Notes under the pieces: model-generated | The model's database searches: none | Seen by the model: only the letters and a program-made list of their open reading frames with translations | Told to the model about the DNA's origin: nothing | Shown here: piece after piece, positions 23,983 through 31,990 of the stretch | Layout: each line of letters opens with the position of its first letter | Numbering within the stretch: the stretch's first letter is position 1 | Made by a program: the position numbers and the translations under genes | Source: CBINFS01 sp966250015 | GTDB lineage: Bacteria > Bacteroidota > Rhodothermia > Rhodothermales > DASSAV01 | Length of the DNA: 36,351 nucleotides | Assembly (NCBI GenBank): GCA_966250015.1 | Contig: CBINFS010000036.1 | Span: forward strand, 1 to 36,351 | Reading direction: 5' to 3'

Positions 23983-24055
23983 GCGGAACTAGCTCAGCTG
24001 GTAGAGCGCAACCTTGCCAAGGTTGAGGTCGCGGGTTCGAGCCCCGTGTTCCGCT
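23983..24055 (+). tRNA. tRNA-Gly (anticodon GCC)
   Basis: A 73-nt cloverleaf. Acceptor GCGGAAC (23983-23989) pairs with GTTCCGC (24048-24054), discriminator T at 24055. The D arm is GCTC...GAGC; the anticodon stem CAACC/GGTTG encloses the loop TTGCCAA with anticodon GCC. The T arm is GCGGG-TTCGAGC-CCCGT, with the final pair imperfect. CCA is not encoded. No integrase or flanking direct repeat was seen, so it does not look like a used attachment site. Confidence 0.96.
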
Positions 24056-24061
24056 CTCGAT

Positions 24062-24094
24062 AACCTCGATTCTGTATGGAATCGGGGTTTTTTT
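24062..24094 (+). terminator. Intrinsic terminator after tRNA-Gly
   Basis: AACCTCGATTC (24062-24072) pairs with GAATCGGGGTT (24079-24089), one T-G wobble, around a 6-nt loop, and the stem runs into a seven-T run (24088-24094). Confidence 0.88.
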
Positions 24095-24177
24095 GTGCCC
24101 TATCTACACGTTTCCGCGCAACTTCTCATTATTCTCCGGGTCCAGTCTTTTGAGCACCTGCTCCGGCGTAGGAAAAT

Positions 24178-24230
24178 TACTACTTAATTAGTAGTATCTC
24201 TTGACAAGACTACTATTAAACTAGTACTAT
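24178..24230 (+). promoter_or_regulatory. BlaI-type operator pair over the blaI-like promoter
   Basis: Site 1 is TACTAC-TTAATTA-GTAGTA (24178-24196), with seven matched pairs. Site 2 is TACTA-TTAAAC-TAGTA (24211-24226). Between and under them lies a promoter: TTGACA (24201-24206), 18-bp spacer, TACTAT (24225-24230). The TACTA/TAGTA half-sites resemble known BlaI/MecI operators, so the repressor very likely shuts off its own operon. Confidence 0.8.
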
Positions 24231-24264
24231 TGAAATAGCAATTCGAACAGAAAGGGAATACACC

Positions 24265-24663
24265 ATGCGTAAACGTTCGATAACGCCGCTCGGAGAGACG
24301 GAGATGGAGGTGCTGCACCACGTGTGGGAGCTGGGCAGCGCTACGGTGGCGGACGTGCGGGAACGGATGCTCAAAAAACGGAAGGTGGCGTACACCACGG
24401 TGATGACGGTGATGAAGAATCTTGCCGAGAAGGGATACCTCCGGTTCGAGAAGCATGGTTCTTCGTTCGTCTACTCGCCGGCGCGGCCACCAGAGGAGGT
24501 GCGCGGAAGCCTGGTGGGTGATCTGTTGTCGAAAGTCTTCCGTGGCTCGCCACTGGCGCTTGTACAGACACTCGTCAGGCGCGAAGACCTGACGGAAGAG
24601 CAACGGCGCGAGCTGATCCGGTTCATCAACGAACTCGAGGACGAAAATGGAGACAACCGTTGA
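24265..24663 (+). CDS. BlaI/MecI-family transcriptional repressor
   Basis: A 132-residue winged-helix repressor. The DNA-binding part reads LGETEMEVLHHVWELGSATVADVRERM then KVAYTTVMTVMKNLAEKGYLRFEKHG (about residues 9-66). A C-terminal helical dimerisation region follows (about 75-128). Members dimerise on TACA/TGTA-like dyads and are removed by proteolysis when their sensor protease fires. Two matching dyads lie over its own promoter, and the next gene, overlapping by 17 nt, encodes the M56 protease partner. No beta-lactamase gene is adjacent, so the regulated stress is unknown. Confidence 0.93.
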   Translation: MRKRSITPLGETEMEVLHHVWELGSATVADVRERMLKKRKVAYTTVMTVMKNLAEKGYLRFEKHGSSFVYSPARPPEEVRGSLVGDLLSKVFRGSPLALVQTLVRREDLTEEQRRELIRFINELEDENGDNR

Positions 24664-26314
24664 GTGGTTACACGAACTGGGTAGTGCGGGGGTTTTGACG
24701 ATCTGGCTGCCGGTGGGGGCGTGGACGGTGCTGGCTCTGGCCGTTCTGGGCCTGTTTCGCGTGTGTGACTCGATCCATCCCCTCATCCACTACGCCGGAA
24801 GGGTCGCCCTCCTGCTGGCGTTGCCGCTGGGGTTGATCGTGGCACCGATGGTGGACGCGCCCGTCTCGATTTGGGAAACGGGGCAGATTGAGGAAAAGGC
24901 GGTAGACGGCGTCGTTTCGTACGGCGAAGTTACGCCGGGGCAGATGGAGACCACCGCAACGGCCGAACAGTGGAAGGTTTACGGGCTAACAGCGCTCGGT
25001 TTTTTGACCGTTCTTGCCGTCGTCGTGGCGCTTTTTGCGACGGGCTGGACGTGGAGAAGCTGGGCTGTGCTGGCCTACATGCGCCGGAAAATGGCAGCTC
25101 GTCCGGTGCCGGAGGAGCTGACGGAGCTGGTTGATCGTCTGGCGCACCGTTATGGCATCCGGCGCACGGTCCGGGTGGTCGTAACCGATTTCGACCTTCC
25201 GCCGATGACGTTCGGCTGGTGGAACCCGGTTCTGGTAATCCCGGACAGCCTTCTGGGTGAAAGCGATGCCTTGTACATGGCGGTCAGCCACGAGCTCACA
25301 CACATCCGACGACACGACGACCTGCTGCAGAAGCTCGAAGTGTTGATCGGCAATGTATTCGCCGTAAACCCCTTCGTCGGGCGGTTGCGCCGGTCGATCG
25401 TGCACTACCGTGAGATCTCGGTCGACTCGGCCGTGCTCGCTCATCCCGAGATCAACCGGCGAGGATACGTTGCCCTTCTGTACCGATTTGCTGGAATTGA
25501 CCAGTCATTGATGCGGCCCGTACTGAGCATGGCCGCGTCTCAACCCGAACTGACGAGGAGATTAATCGCCATGAAACATACCTCACACTATACAGAAGGG
25601 AAGCAGAGTCCAGGCAGGATCGCCGTGTTACTTTCGGCGCTATTGCTCGGTACGGTGACGCTCCTGGTGGCGTGCACGGATACGATAGGGCCGCAGGCCG
25701 AAGACCTTTCCGCCGCAGATGAGACGTTTGTCATCGTCGAGCAAATGCCCGAGCCGGTTGATGGCATGACCGGTATAATGAAAAAGGTTACTTATCCTGC
25801 CGTAGCGAAAGCTGCAGGAATTCAGGGAAAGGTGATCGTTGAGTTTACAGTAGACAAGGAAGGCCGTGTAAAGGACGCGAAGGTAAAAGAAGGGATCGGC
25901 GGTGGGTGCGACGAGGAAGCCCTGCGGGTCCTCTCCGAGACACGTTTCAAGCCTGGCATTCAACGTGGTGAGCCTGTGGAGGTCACGCTGACGCTGCCGT
26001 TTGTGTTCAAGCTCGCCGACGACGAAGCCAGGAACGCGATCATCATGGATGAGCCTGAGGTCATCGGCTCGCAGATGCGCGTGGAGGATATCAAAACCGC
26101 AGAGGGCAGGTTAACCGGACGTGTGATCGACGCGGAAAGCGGGAGCGGACTGGCCGGGGTCAACATCGTAGTCGAAGGTACGAACGTAGGCTCGGTGACG
26201 GGAGACGACGGCTGGTTTGCCCTGAACGTGGACGATCAGGCGGAAGCCGGCCGATTGGTCTTCTCACACGTGGGATATTCGACGGTATACTACACCTCGA
26301 TCACCATTCAATAA
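24647..26314 (+). CDS. BlaR1/MecR1-type M56 metalloprotease with TonB-C and CarboxypepD_reg-like domains
   Basis: A 555-residue sensor protease. Membrane helices lie at about residues 17-40, 47-68 and 110-133. The zinc protease domain has HELTH (215-219) and a third ligand Glu in HYREISVDS (about 256). A further helix (about 324-342) ends in LLVACTD. The exported part holds a TonB C-terminal-like domain (about 375-458: VTYPAVAKAAGIQGKVIVEFTV...RFKPGI) and then a carboxypeptidase-regulatory-like beta domain (about 488-552). Penicillin-binding sensor domains of classical BlaR1 are absent. It overlaps the repressor gene by 17 nt. The last base of its stop codon abuts the convergent symporter stop with no gap. 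Confidence 0.9.
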   Translation: METTVEWLHELGSAGVLTIWLPVGAWTVLALAVLGLFRVCDSIHPLIHYAGRVALLLALPLGLIVAPMVDAPVSIWETGQIEEKAVDGVVSYGEVTPGQMETTATAEQWKVYGLTALGFLTVLAVVVALFATGWTWRSWAVLAYMRRKMAARPVPEELTELVDRLAHRYGIRRTVRVVVTDFDLPPMTFGWWNPVLVIPDSLLGESDALYMAVSHELTHIRRHDDLLQKLEVLIGNVFAVNPFVGRLRRSIVHYREISVDSAVLAHPEINRRGYVALLYRFAGIDQSLMRPVLSMAASQPELTRRLIAMKHTSHYTEGKQSPGRIAVLLSALLLGTVTLLVACTDTIGPQAEDLSAADETFVIVEQMPEPVDGMTGIMKKVTYPAVAKAAGIQGKVIVEFTVDKEGRVKDAKVKEGIGGGCDEEALRVLSETRFKPGIQRGEPVEVTLTLPFVFKLADDEARNAIIMDEPEVIGSQMRVEDIKTAEGRLTGRVIDAESGSGLAGVNIVVEGTNVGSVTGDDGWFALNVDDQAEAGRLVFSHVGYSTVYYTSITIQ

Positions 26315-28006
26315 TCAGGTATTCCTGGCGGCAATAAAGGATTGAAACGCCAGGCTGAACAGCAAACACGCTGCGCACCCGATGAAGTTGTACCAGAGGT
26401 AGCTGATCTCGAGTGTGAAGAAAAGGATGATGACGAGGGCCTGGGCCGTCAGAGCGGCGATAAAAACGGCGGTGCCTTCCACTTTCTTCAGGAAAAAAGC
26501 CGTCAGGAATAGCCCGAGCATGACCCCGTAGAAAATCGAGCCGAGGATGTTGATCGCTTCGATCAGATTTTCGACGAGGTTAGCGAAGAGGGCGAAACTG
26601 ACGGCCACGACTCCCCAGAGCATGGTAAACCACCGGGAAGCCGAAACCGGCGGAGCGCCCGTCTTGCCTTTCCTCCGGAAGTAGCCGTACAGGTCCACTA
26701 CCGTCGTTGAGCCCAGGGCGTTCAGCTCGGCCGAGGTCGAGCTGAACGCCGCGGCGAAGATGACGGCCAGGAGGAGCCCGACCACGCCGACCGGCAGGTG
26801 GTCGAGAACGAACGTGATGAAGACGTAGTCTGCGTCCTGAGCGGGCAAGGAGGGGTTATTGGCCACAATCAGTTCGTGGGCCTGTTGACGGAGATTCTCG
26901 CTGCGCTCGTGGGCGGCGAGCATTTCGGCTCGGGTGGCAGCTTCAAGCGACGGGTCGCCCGACTTCCTGGCTTCAATCCAGTCCATAATCCGGGCTTCCT
27001 TCTCCAGGTGAACGCTTTCCTGCTGCCGTTGGAGCTCGAGAAGCGGCGCACCTTCCTCTGTCGCGATTTGTGTATTCCAGGCGGTCGCGTTGAAGTAGAG
27101 TGGGGGGCGTTCGAACTGATAGAACACAAAAACGAGGGCGCCCAGGAGCAGGATGAAGAACTGCATGGGAATTTTGAGCACCGCGTTGAACATCAGTCCG
27201 AGACGGCTCTGAGCGAGTGACTCGCCGGAGAGGTAGCGCTGCACCTGGGACTGGTCTGTACCGAAGTACGAAAGGGAGAGGAATAAACCTCCGAGGATGC
27301 CGGACCAGACGGTGTATCGCTCGTTGACGTCGAACGTGAAGTTGACGGCCTGGAGCTTCCCGAATCCTCCTGCCACGTGAAGCAGGTCGTTGAATCCTAG
27401 CTCGGAGGGCATTTTGGATAGCAGCACGACAAACGCGGTGAACATTCCACCCAGAATGACGGCCATCTGGTACTTCTGGGTGATGTTGACCGCCTGTGAG
27501 CCCCCCGTGACCGTGTAGAGGATCACGATCAAGCCAGAGAGCAAGATGGTCGTATCGAGCGGCCAGTGCAGGATGGTGGATACGATGATGGCCGGCGCAT
27601 AGATCGTGATACCCGCCGCGAGGCCTCGCTGAAGGAGGAAAAGGATCGCTCCAAGCAGGCGTGTCTTTGCATCGAAGCGTATACCGAGGTACTCGTAGGC
27701 CGTGTAGACCCTGAGCCGGCGGTAGATGGGCAAAAAGACGGCGGCAACGATGATCAGGGCGAGGGGAAGGCCGAAGTAGTTCTGGACGAACGCCATGCCG
27801 CTTTCGTAAGCCTGGCCTGGCGTCGAAAGGAACGTTATCGCGCTCGCCTGTGTGGCCATCACGGAGAGGCCGATAGTGCCCCAACTGGTTTTTCTCGACC
27901 CTTTCAGGTAGGTATCGAGCTCGCGCGTGCCACGGGTTCGCCAGATCCCGTAGGCCGCGATGCCCACCATCGTCGTGACCAGGACCACGTAGTCGATCCA
28001 GCTCAT
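26315..28006 (-). CDS. Sodium:solute symporter family protein
   Basis: A 563-residue inner-membrane SSS/SLC5 transporter with about 13-14 helices, importing an unknown solute with Na+. Early blocks GTIGLSVMATQASAITFLSTPGQAYE, then GLPLALIIVAAVFLPIYRRLRVYTAYEYLG and FGTDQSQVQRYL are typical of the family. A hydrophilic helical insert of about 90 residues, rich in Glu and Arg, lies roughly between residues 315 and 400. The ATG at 28006 was chosen because it overlaps the stop of the small upstream gene (ATGA); an upstream in-frame start would give a 27-residue Arg-rich tail. Encoded with a PIG-L deacetylase, so an amino-sugar or glycan-derived solute is possible but unproven. Confidence 0.92.
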   Translation of the reverse strand: MSWIDYVVLVTTMVGIAAYGIWRTRGTRELDTYLKGSRKTSWGTIGLSVMATQASAITFLSTPGQAYESGMAFVQNYFGLPLALIIVAAVFLPIYRRLRVYTAYEYLGIRFDAKTRLLGAILFLLQRGLAAGITIYAPAIIVSTILHWPLDTTILLSGLIVILYTVTGGSQAVNITQKYQMAVILGGMFTAFVVLLSKMPSELGFNDLLHVAGGFGKLQAVNFTFDVNERYTVWSGILGGLFLSLSYFGTDQSQVQRYLSGESLAQSRLGLMFNAVLKIPMQFFILLLGALVFVFYQFERPPLYFNATAWNTQIATEEGAPLLELQRQQESVHLEKEARIMDWIEARKSGDPSLEAATRAEMLAAHERSENLRQQAHELIVANNPSLPAQDADYVFITFVLDHLPVGVVGLLLAVIFAAAFSSTSAELNALGSTTVVDLYGYFRRKGKTGAPPVSASRWFTMLWGVVAVSFALFANLVENLIEAINILGSIFYGVMLGLFLTAFFLKKVEGTAVFIAALTAQALVIILFFTLEISYLWYNFIGCAACLLFSLAFQSFIAARNT

Positions 28007-28158
28007 GCGTAGGTCCAGGTAAAGATGGCGAACAGGACGACGTAGGCGACGAAGCAGCCGATGACGAAGAGGTACAAGCCGGTCCACGAGCGGAAACCGG
28101 GGACGGGTACCGGTTCATCGACGTCTTCTGGCGATCGTTTGCCGGCAAGTTCGGTCAT
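28003..28158 (-). CDS. Small single-TM protein encoded before the symporter
   Basis: A 51-residue protein: a charged, Pro-rich N-terminus (MTELAGKRSPEDVDEPVPVPGF) and one hydrophobic helix (about residues 28-49, LYLFVIGCFVAYVVLFAIF). Its ATG lies 2 nt after the PIG-L stop and its TGA overlaps the symporter ATG, so all three genes are translationally linked. The packing strongly suggests it is real and may be a small subunit or stabiliser of the symporter. I do not recognise a family. Confidence 0.75.
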   Translation of the reverse strand: MTELAGKRSPEDVDEPVPVPGFRSWTGLYLFVIGCFVAYVVLFAIFTWTYA

Positions 28159-28160
28159 GG

Positions 28161-30608
28161 TCAGAGGGAGAGGAGGTTGGCAAATAGACGGTACGCGCCG
28201 GGCACTCCGTGTGGAAGCTGCCGGAACCACGAGTAGCCGGTATAGACGAAGTGCCCATCACCATACTTCGCGACGAGCAAACCCCCATCCAGTGGTGGTT
28301 CGCCGGGGTCGTGCGTAGACAGCAGAGGGACGAAGCCGTCGTCCCATCGGGAGGGAAAATAAAGTCCTCGCTCCTGAATCCACCCTTCAAAATCCGCCTC
28401 CGATATCCGATTGGGATAGTTCATGGCGGGGTGGTCGGGCTGCAAAATCGTCACGGGGGAGGATTCGTCGGTCACACGGTCGCGAGAAAGGGTGAGGTCG
28501 AACGGAGTGAACCGATCGATTTGCAGGTCACCGGCTGTGTTGTACTGGATAATGACGGTTCCGCCGTTTTCGACGTAATCGAAGAGATTGTCCATACGCG
28601 ATTCCAGGTCGGTCCGGGTGTTGAAGGCGCGCACACCGAACACGATGGCGTCGAATTCTTTAAGCCTTGCGGGAGTGAGCGCCGCGCCGGTCAGGAGTGT
28701 CACCTGATAGCCCATTTGCGTAAGGCTCTCGGGCACCAGGTCGCCGGCGCCGTGGACGTAGCCGATCCGCTGCCCGTCGATCTCCAGGTCTGCCGATACG
28801 GCAATGAGCTTTGACTGCGGTTGGAGGAGCAAGCGGGGGATGTGGTCGTAGTTGATTTCGACGCGGTCATTGCCGAACCGGATGCCGTCGATCGTGGCGA
28901 CTGGTTTGATTTCAGCCCTGGACGTTTGGGTGGGCGGTGTGATCGTAAAGACCAGCTCGATCGGCATGCCTGCCCGTGTATCGTTGAATTCATGCTTCTC
29001 AGGGACTGCGGTCCATCCCGGGGGAAGCGTAAGCGAGACCGATCCCTCGACGTCATCCCGGGCGGGAACGATCTTTACCGTCACGTCACGCACCTCGCCG
29101 GGATGGAAGAGCTCAACGTCGCGCTCAAATGAGAGTGTTACGGGCGATACGACGTGAAGCGGGAGGCGAAATTCCCCCTCGACGGGATCCCGGCTTACCT
29201 GAACCGGCTCGTTTTCTATGGTTAAGGTCTGCCCACCGACTTCGAACGTAAAAACGACGGGAAACGCTGGAGGGTTGACGGGGAGGGTCAGCAGACTGGG
29301 ATCAGCCACAACATTTGATCCTTCAGATCCCCGCTCGACTAGCCAGAAAGGATGGGTGACCGGTGTGTCCGGCGGAAGTGTCGTTCTGGCGCTCTTGCTT
29401 GATACTCTGAAGGGCGTGAGGTCGAGGCCGACATCGACCGTCTCACCGGTCAAGGGGTACGTAACGGATGTCCACCGAACGGGATGGCGCGAACGTACTA
29501 TGGTTGTGTGCTGGAGGGCGATCTCCTCGCCCGGTACGGCTTCAGGTGATGGGACGGTCGATTCGACGTACAATCCGAGGGAGGCTGTGATGATCCGGTC
29601 GAGGATCTGAAGGCGTTCAGGAATAAGGTAGTTGTCATTCATGCCGGACATGGCCTTGCGGAGCTCGAGCAAGGCCGGGATGCTGGATGAAGGATCGAGT
29701 GGGTTGAAATCCTCGATGATGGCAGCAATGCGGTCACCGATGGCTGCACCGTTCGGTATTCGGCTCCAGGTGGTGTCGATCCCGTCAAACAGGTCGTCGA
29801 CGATCGGCTGGCCGTCGAGAAGCTGGAAGTACTCGTAGCGGCTCTCTCTGCTCGCAACGCTGCCGAACCCCTGGCTCTTGTGCTGCGTCCGGCTACGAGC
29901 AGCGAGTTCACCATAGGATTGTCCGAGAATAGGCGAGTAGCCTCCCACGTTCATCCGTACCGTTTCTCCAGGCGGTAAGGGCTCACTCTCACCACGCCGG
30001 AAGGCGTTCCATACAATCCGGATCGGTTGCCACGGCTCCAGCTCGTCGAGCTGGTCGGGAAAGCTGTTGGGGTCACCGGCGAGCCGAAAGGCTTCCAAGG
30101 CGAGGACAGCGGAAGCCGTATGGTGCCCGTGGGTACCTCCCGGTTCTGGAGAAAACCGGGTGATGATGACGTCCGGCTTGAAAGTGCGGATGATTCGAAC
30201 GACGTCGCCGAGGGTTTGCTCGCGTCCCCAAATTTGAAGCGCTTCTTCGAAGTTTTTAGAGTACCCGAAGTCCCGAGCGCGGGTAAAAAACTGGCGAGCG
30301 CCGTCAATTCTTCGTGCGGCGAGCAGCTCATGGGTGCGAATGACCCCGAGATAATCGCCGAGCTCGGGGCCGATGAGGTTCTGCCCGCCTTCACCGCGTG
30401 TGATCGAGAGGTAGGCGGTCCGGAAGCCCCTTCCATGCGCGAAGTGGGCAAGGAGCTGGGTGTTTTCGTCGTCTGGATGAGCCGCTACCAAAAGCACGCT
30501 ACCCATCTGCTGTAGATTCCGGAGATCCTGCAAGATGCCGGATGCAGGCTGAGCCGCGACACTTGAAACCAGAATAACCGGGAAAAACAGGAGGAAAAGC
30601 TTCTTCAT
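28161..30608 (-). CDS. Secreted PIG-L family (LmbE-like) deacetylase with C-terminal GATase-like region
   Basis: An 815-residue exported protein. A signal peptide (MKKLFLLFFPVILVSSVAAQ) is followed by the LmbE/PIG-L zinc-hydrolase domain with AHPDDE (residues 43-48) and the second ligand motif GTHGHHTAS (158-166). Such enzymes remove N-acetyl groups from GlcNAc-like sugars or their conjugates. The middle region (about 380-610) is beta-rich, with a stretch like NEW3 domains. The C-terminal part (about 640-815) contains FGVRAFNTR and YVENGGTVIIQYNT, resembling a class I glutamine-amidotransferase/ThuA-like fold. The ATG at 30608 gives the clean signal peptide. First gene of the three-gene leftward operon. 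Confidence 0.9.
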   Translation of the reverse strand: MKKLFLLFFPVILVSSVAAQPASGILQDLRNLQQMGSVLLVAAHPDDENTQLLAHFAHGRGFRTAYLSITRGEGGQNLIGPELGDYLGVIRTHELLAARRIDGARQFFTRARDFGYSKNFEEALQIWGREQTLGDVVRIIRTFKPDVIITRFSPEPGGTHGHHTASAVLALEAFRLAGDPNSFPDQLDELEPWQPIRIVWNAFRRGESEPLPPGETVRMNVGGYSPILGQSYGELAARSRTQHKSQGFGSVASRESRYEYFQLLDGQPIVDDLFDGIDTTWSRIPNGAAIGDRIAAIIEDFNPLDPSSSIPALLELRKAMSGMNDNYLIPERLQILDRIITASLGLYVESTVPSPEAVPGEEIALQHTTIVRSRHPVRWTSVTYPLTGETVDVGLDLTPFRVSSKSARTTLPPDTPVTHPFWLVERGSEGSNVVADPSLLTLPVNPPAFPVVFTFEVGGQTLTIENEPVQVSRDPVEGEFRLPLHVVSPVTLSFERDVELFHPGEVRDVTVKIVPARDDVEGSVSLTLPPGWTAVPEKHEFNDTRAGMPIELVFTITPPTQTSRAEIKPVATIDGIRFGNDRVEINYDHIPRLLLQPQSKLIAVSADLEIDGQRIGYVHGAGDLVPESLTQMGYQVTLLTGAALTPARLKEFDAIVFGVRAFNTRTDLESRMDNLFDYVENGGTVIIQYNTAGDLQIDRFTPFDLTLSRDRVTDESSPVTILQPDHPAMNYPNRISEADFEGWIQERGLYFPSRWDDGFVPLLSTHDPGEPPLDGGLLVAKYGDGHFVYTGYSWFRQLPHGVPGAYRLFANLLSL

Positions 30609-30966
30609 GCGCGTTAGATGCCGTGAAATGGCAAAAAAACGAGTCGCCGGGATAAATAACGGCATCCAACTAAAAAAACAACCTTCAAATCGGAGCATAT
30701 TCCGGCTGCCTTACACGCACAAACCAACGGACATCCATCTCTTCCGTTGCGGTGCGCGACAACATTTGGCCCGTCAATAAAATCCGCCTCCGGCATTGTA
30801 CCAAGTATTACGTTCCGACTGGATGTGAATATCAAATAACTTCGAAGCCAGTCGCTTTTCGGGATTTAGTCGTGACGTTTTCTCACACTCGGGACTTTAA
30901 TCCTCTACTGGTAGTCTATACGGGGTTTTCGCGATTGACGTCGCATATAGGCCCAAAAGAAACGCA
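30609..30966. promoter_or_regulatory. Divergent intergenic region
   Basis: A 358-bp gap between the leftward PIG-L gene and the rightward hypothetical gene. It holds an inverted repeat CGACTGG/CCAGTCG spanning 30817-30854, and one copy of an imperfect 33-bp repeat (30813-30845). No coding region could be supported. Confidence 0.45.
30813..30845 (+). repeat. Imperfect 33-bp intergenic repeat, copy 1
   Basis: Shares TTCCGA, ATGT and ATCAAATAACTTCGA, in the same order and spacing, with 33418-33449. It lies in a promoter-containing gap. Confidence 0.5.
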
Positions 30967-31491
30967 ATGGGCGAGGCCGACTACATCATTGGTCCGGAGA
31001 GTGTGGAGGAACCGCCGCAGGCGCCGAGTATCCGGCGGCGTATCCGTCTGACCCCGTCAAGAGGGGTGTTCATCTCGATTTGCTTTCTGGTCATCATTTC
31101 TGCTTTGACAGGAGTATTCGGAGAGAGCCGCAGAGAAATCCGGCAGCAGAGAGTCGCCATCGAGATGGTTGTCGAATATCCGACTCGAAACCGGTACAGG
31201 CAGATCAACACGATTCGTATATCGGTGCAAAATCGATCCGGGCAGGCAATGGACACCCTGACCATCGCTCTCGATCCTGACTATGCCCGGCAGTTTTCCG
31301 ACGTCAAAGGGATTCCGTCTTTTTCGGAGGGGTGGGAGATGAATTTGACGAACGTAGCGCCGGGAGAGAGACGCCGTATGGTTATGGAGCTTACGGCAGA
31401 GCATTTCGGCATACACAGGGGTGAGATCTCGGCATTCGCCAGGGGAATGGATACGCTAAGTGTTGAGGTGGAAACAATCATCTTTCCGTGA
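30967..31491 (+). CDS. Hypothetical one-TM protein upstream of a DUF421 gene
   Basis: A 174-residue protein with a cytoplasmic Arg-rich segment (about residues 21-31), one hydrophobic helix (about 33-52, GVFISICFLVIISALTGVFG) and a C-terminal domain of about 120 residues. That domain is built of alternating hydrophobic strands (RQQRVAIEMVVEYP, INTIRISVQNRSGQ, LTIALDPDY). The exported domain looks like an immunoglobulin-like beta sandwich, but no family is recognised. It is 7 nt upstream of the DUF421 gene, so the two are probably coexpressed. Confidence 0.65.
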   Translation: MGEADYIIGPESVEEPPQAPSIRRRIRLTPSRGVFISICFLVIISALTGVFGESRREIRQQRVAIEMVVEYPTRNRYRQINTIRISVQNRSGQAMDTLTIALDPDYARQFSDVKGIPSFSEGWEMNLTNVAPGERRRMVMELTAEHFGIHRGEISAFARGMDTLSVEVETIIFP

Positions 31492-31498
31492 TGGAGCC

Positions 31499-31981
31499 AT
31501 GGAGACGGTCATTCGGATCGCGGTCTTTTATCTTTTAATCATGATCAGCCTGCGGATCCTTGGGAAGAGGGAGTTCAGCCAACTGACGCCGTTCGAGCTG
31601 GTCACGTTGCTCCTAATTCCGGAGATCGTCTCCCAGTCGCTCGTCCGCGACGATTCGTCGATCACCAACGCCGTAATCGGCCTCTGTACGCTTTTCGTCC
31701 TCGTATTCCTGACGTCAGTTGTCACACACAGGAGCAAAAGGGTCGAAGAGTTCGTCGAGGGTAAACCCAGCGTACTCGTCAGCAAAGGACGATTCGTGGA
31801 GGACACGATGAACAAGGAGCGGGTAACGACGGACGAGATCTACACCGAAATGCACAAGGTTGGGCTGAGCCGAATCGAGCAGGTCCAGTGGGCCATTCTG
31901 GAATCGGACGGCAAAATCACCCTTATTCCATTCGAGCCGGCGAGTAGATTCGTGAAGCCAGACGAAAACCCGATAATCTGA
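31499..31981 (+). CDS. YetF/DUF421 domain membrane protein
   Basis: A 160-residue protein with two or three N-terminal helices and a soluble C-terminal domain. The sequence MISLRILGKREFSQLTPFELVTLLLIPEIVSQSLVRDDSS (about residues 16-55) is the DUF421/YetF signature. It is followed by RVTTDEIYTEMHKVGLSRIEQVQWAILESDGKITLIP, the typical YetF C-terminal fold. Family function is not well established. The ATG at 31499 is preferred; an in-frame start at 31460 overlaps the upstream gene. Its stop lies 9 bp from the stop of convergent nhaA. Confidence 0.88.
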   Translation: METVIRIAVFYLLIMISLRILGKREFSQLTPFELVTLLLIPEIVSQSLVRDDSSITNAVIGLCTLFVLVFLTSVVTHRSKRVEEFVEGKPSVLVSKGRFVEDTMNKERVTTDEIYTEMHKVGLSRIEQVQWAILESDGKITLIPFEPASRFVKPDENPII

Positions 31982-31990
31982 CCGGGTCGG

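Noticed and set aside
23983..24060. tRNA-Gly as an integration site of a mobile element
   Set aside because: No integrase, no direct repeat of the tRNA 3' end, and ordinary genes on both sides.
26973..28148. 391-codon frame overlapping the symporter in another frame
   Set aside because: Arg/Pro/His-rich low-quality translation over a clear sodium symporter.
30831..30840. ATAACTTCG resembling part of a loxP arm
   Set aside because: No second inverted arm or spacer of the right size and no recombinase; better explained as part of the 33-bp repeat.
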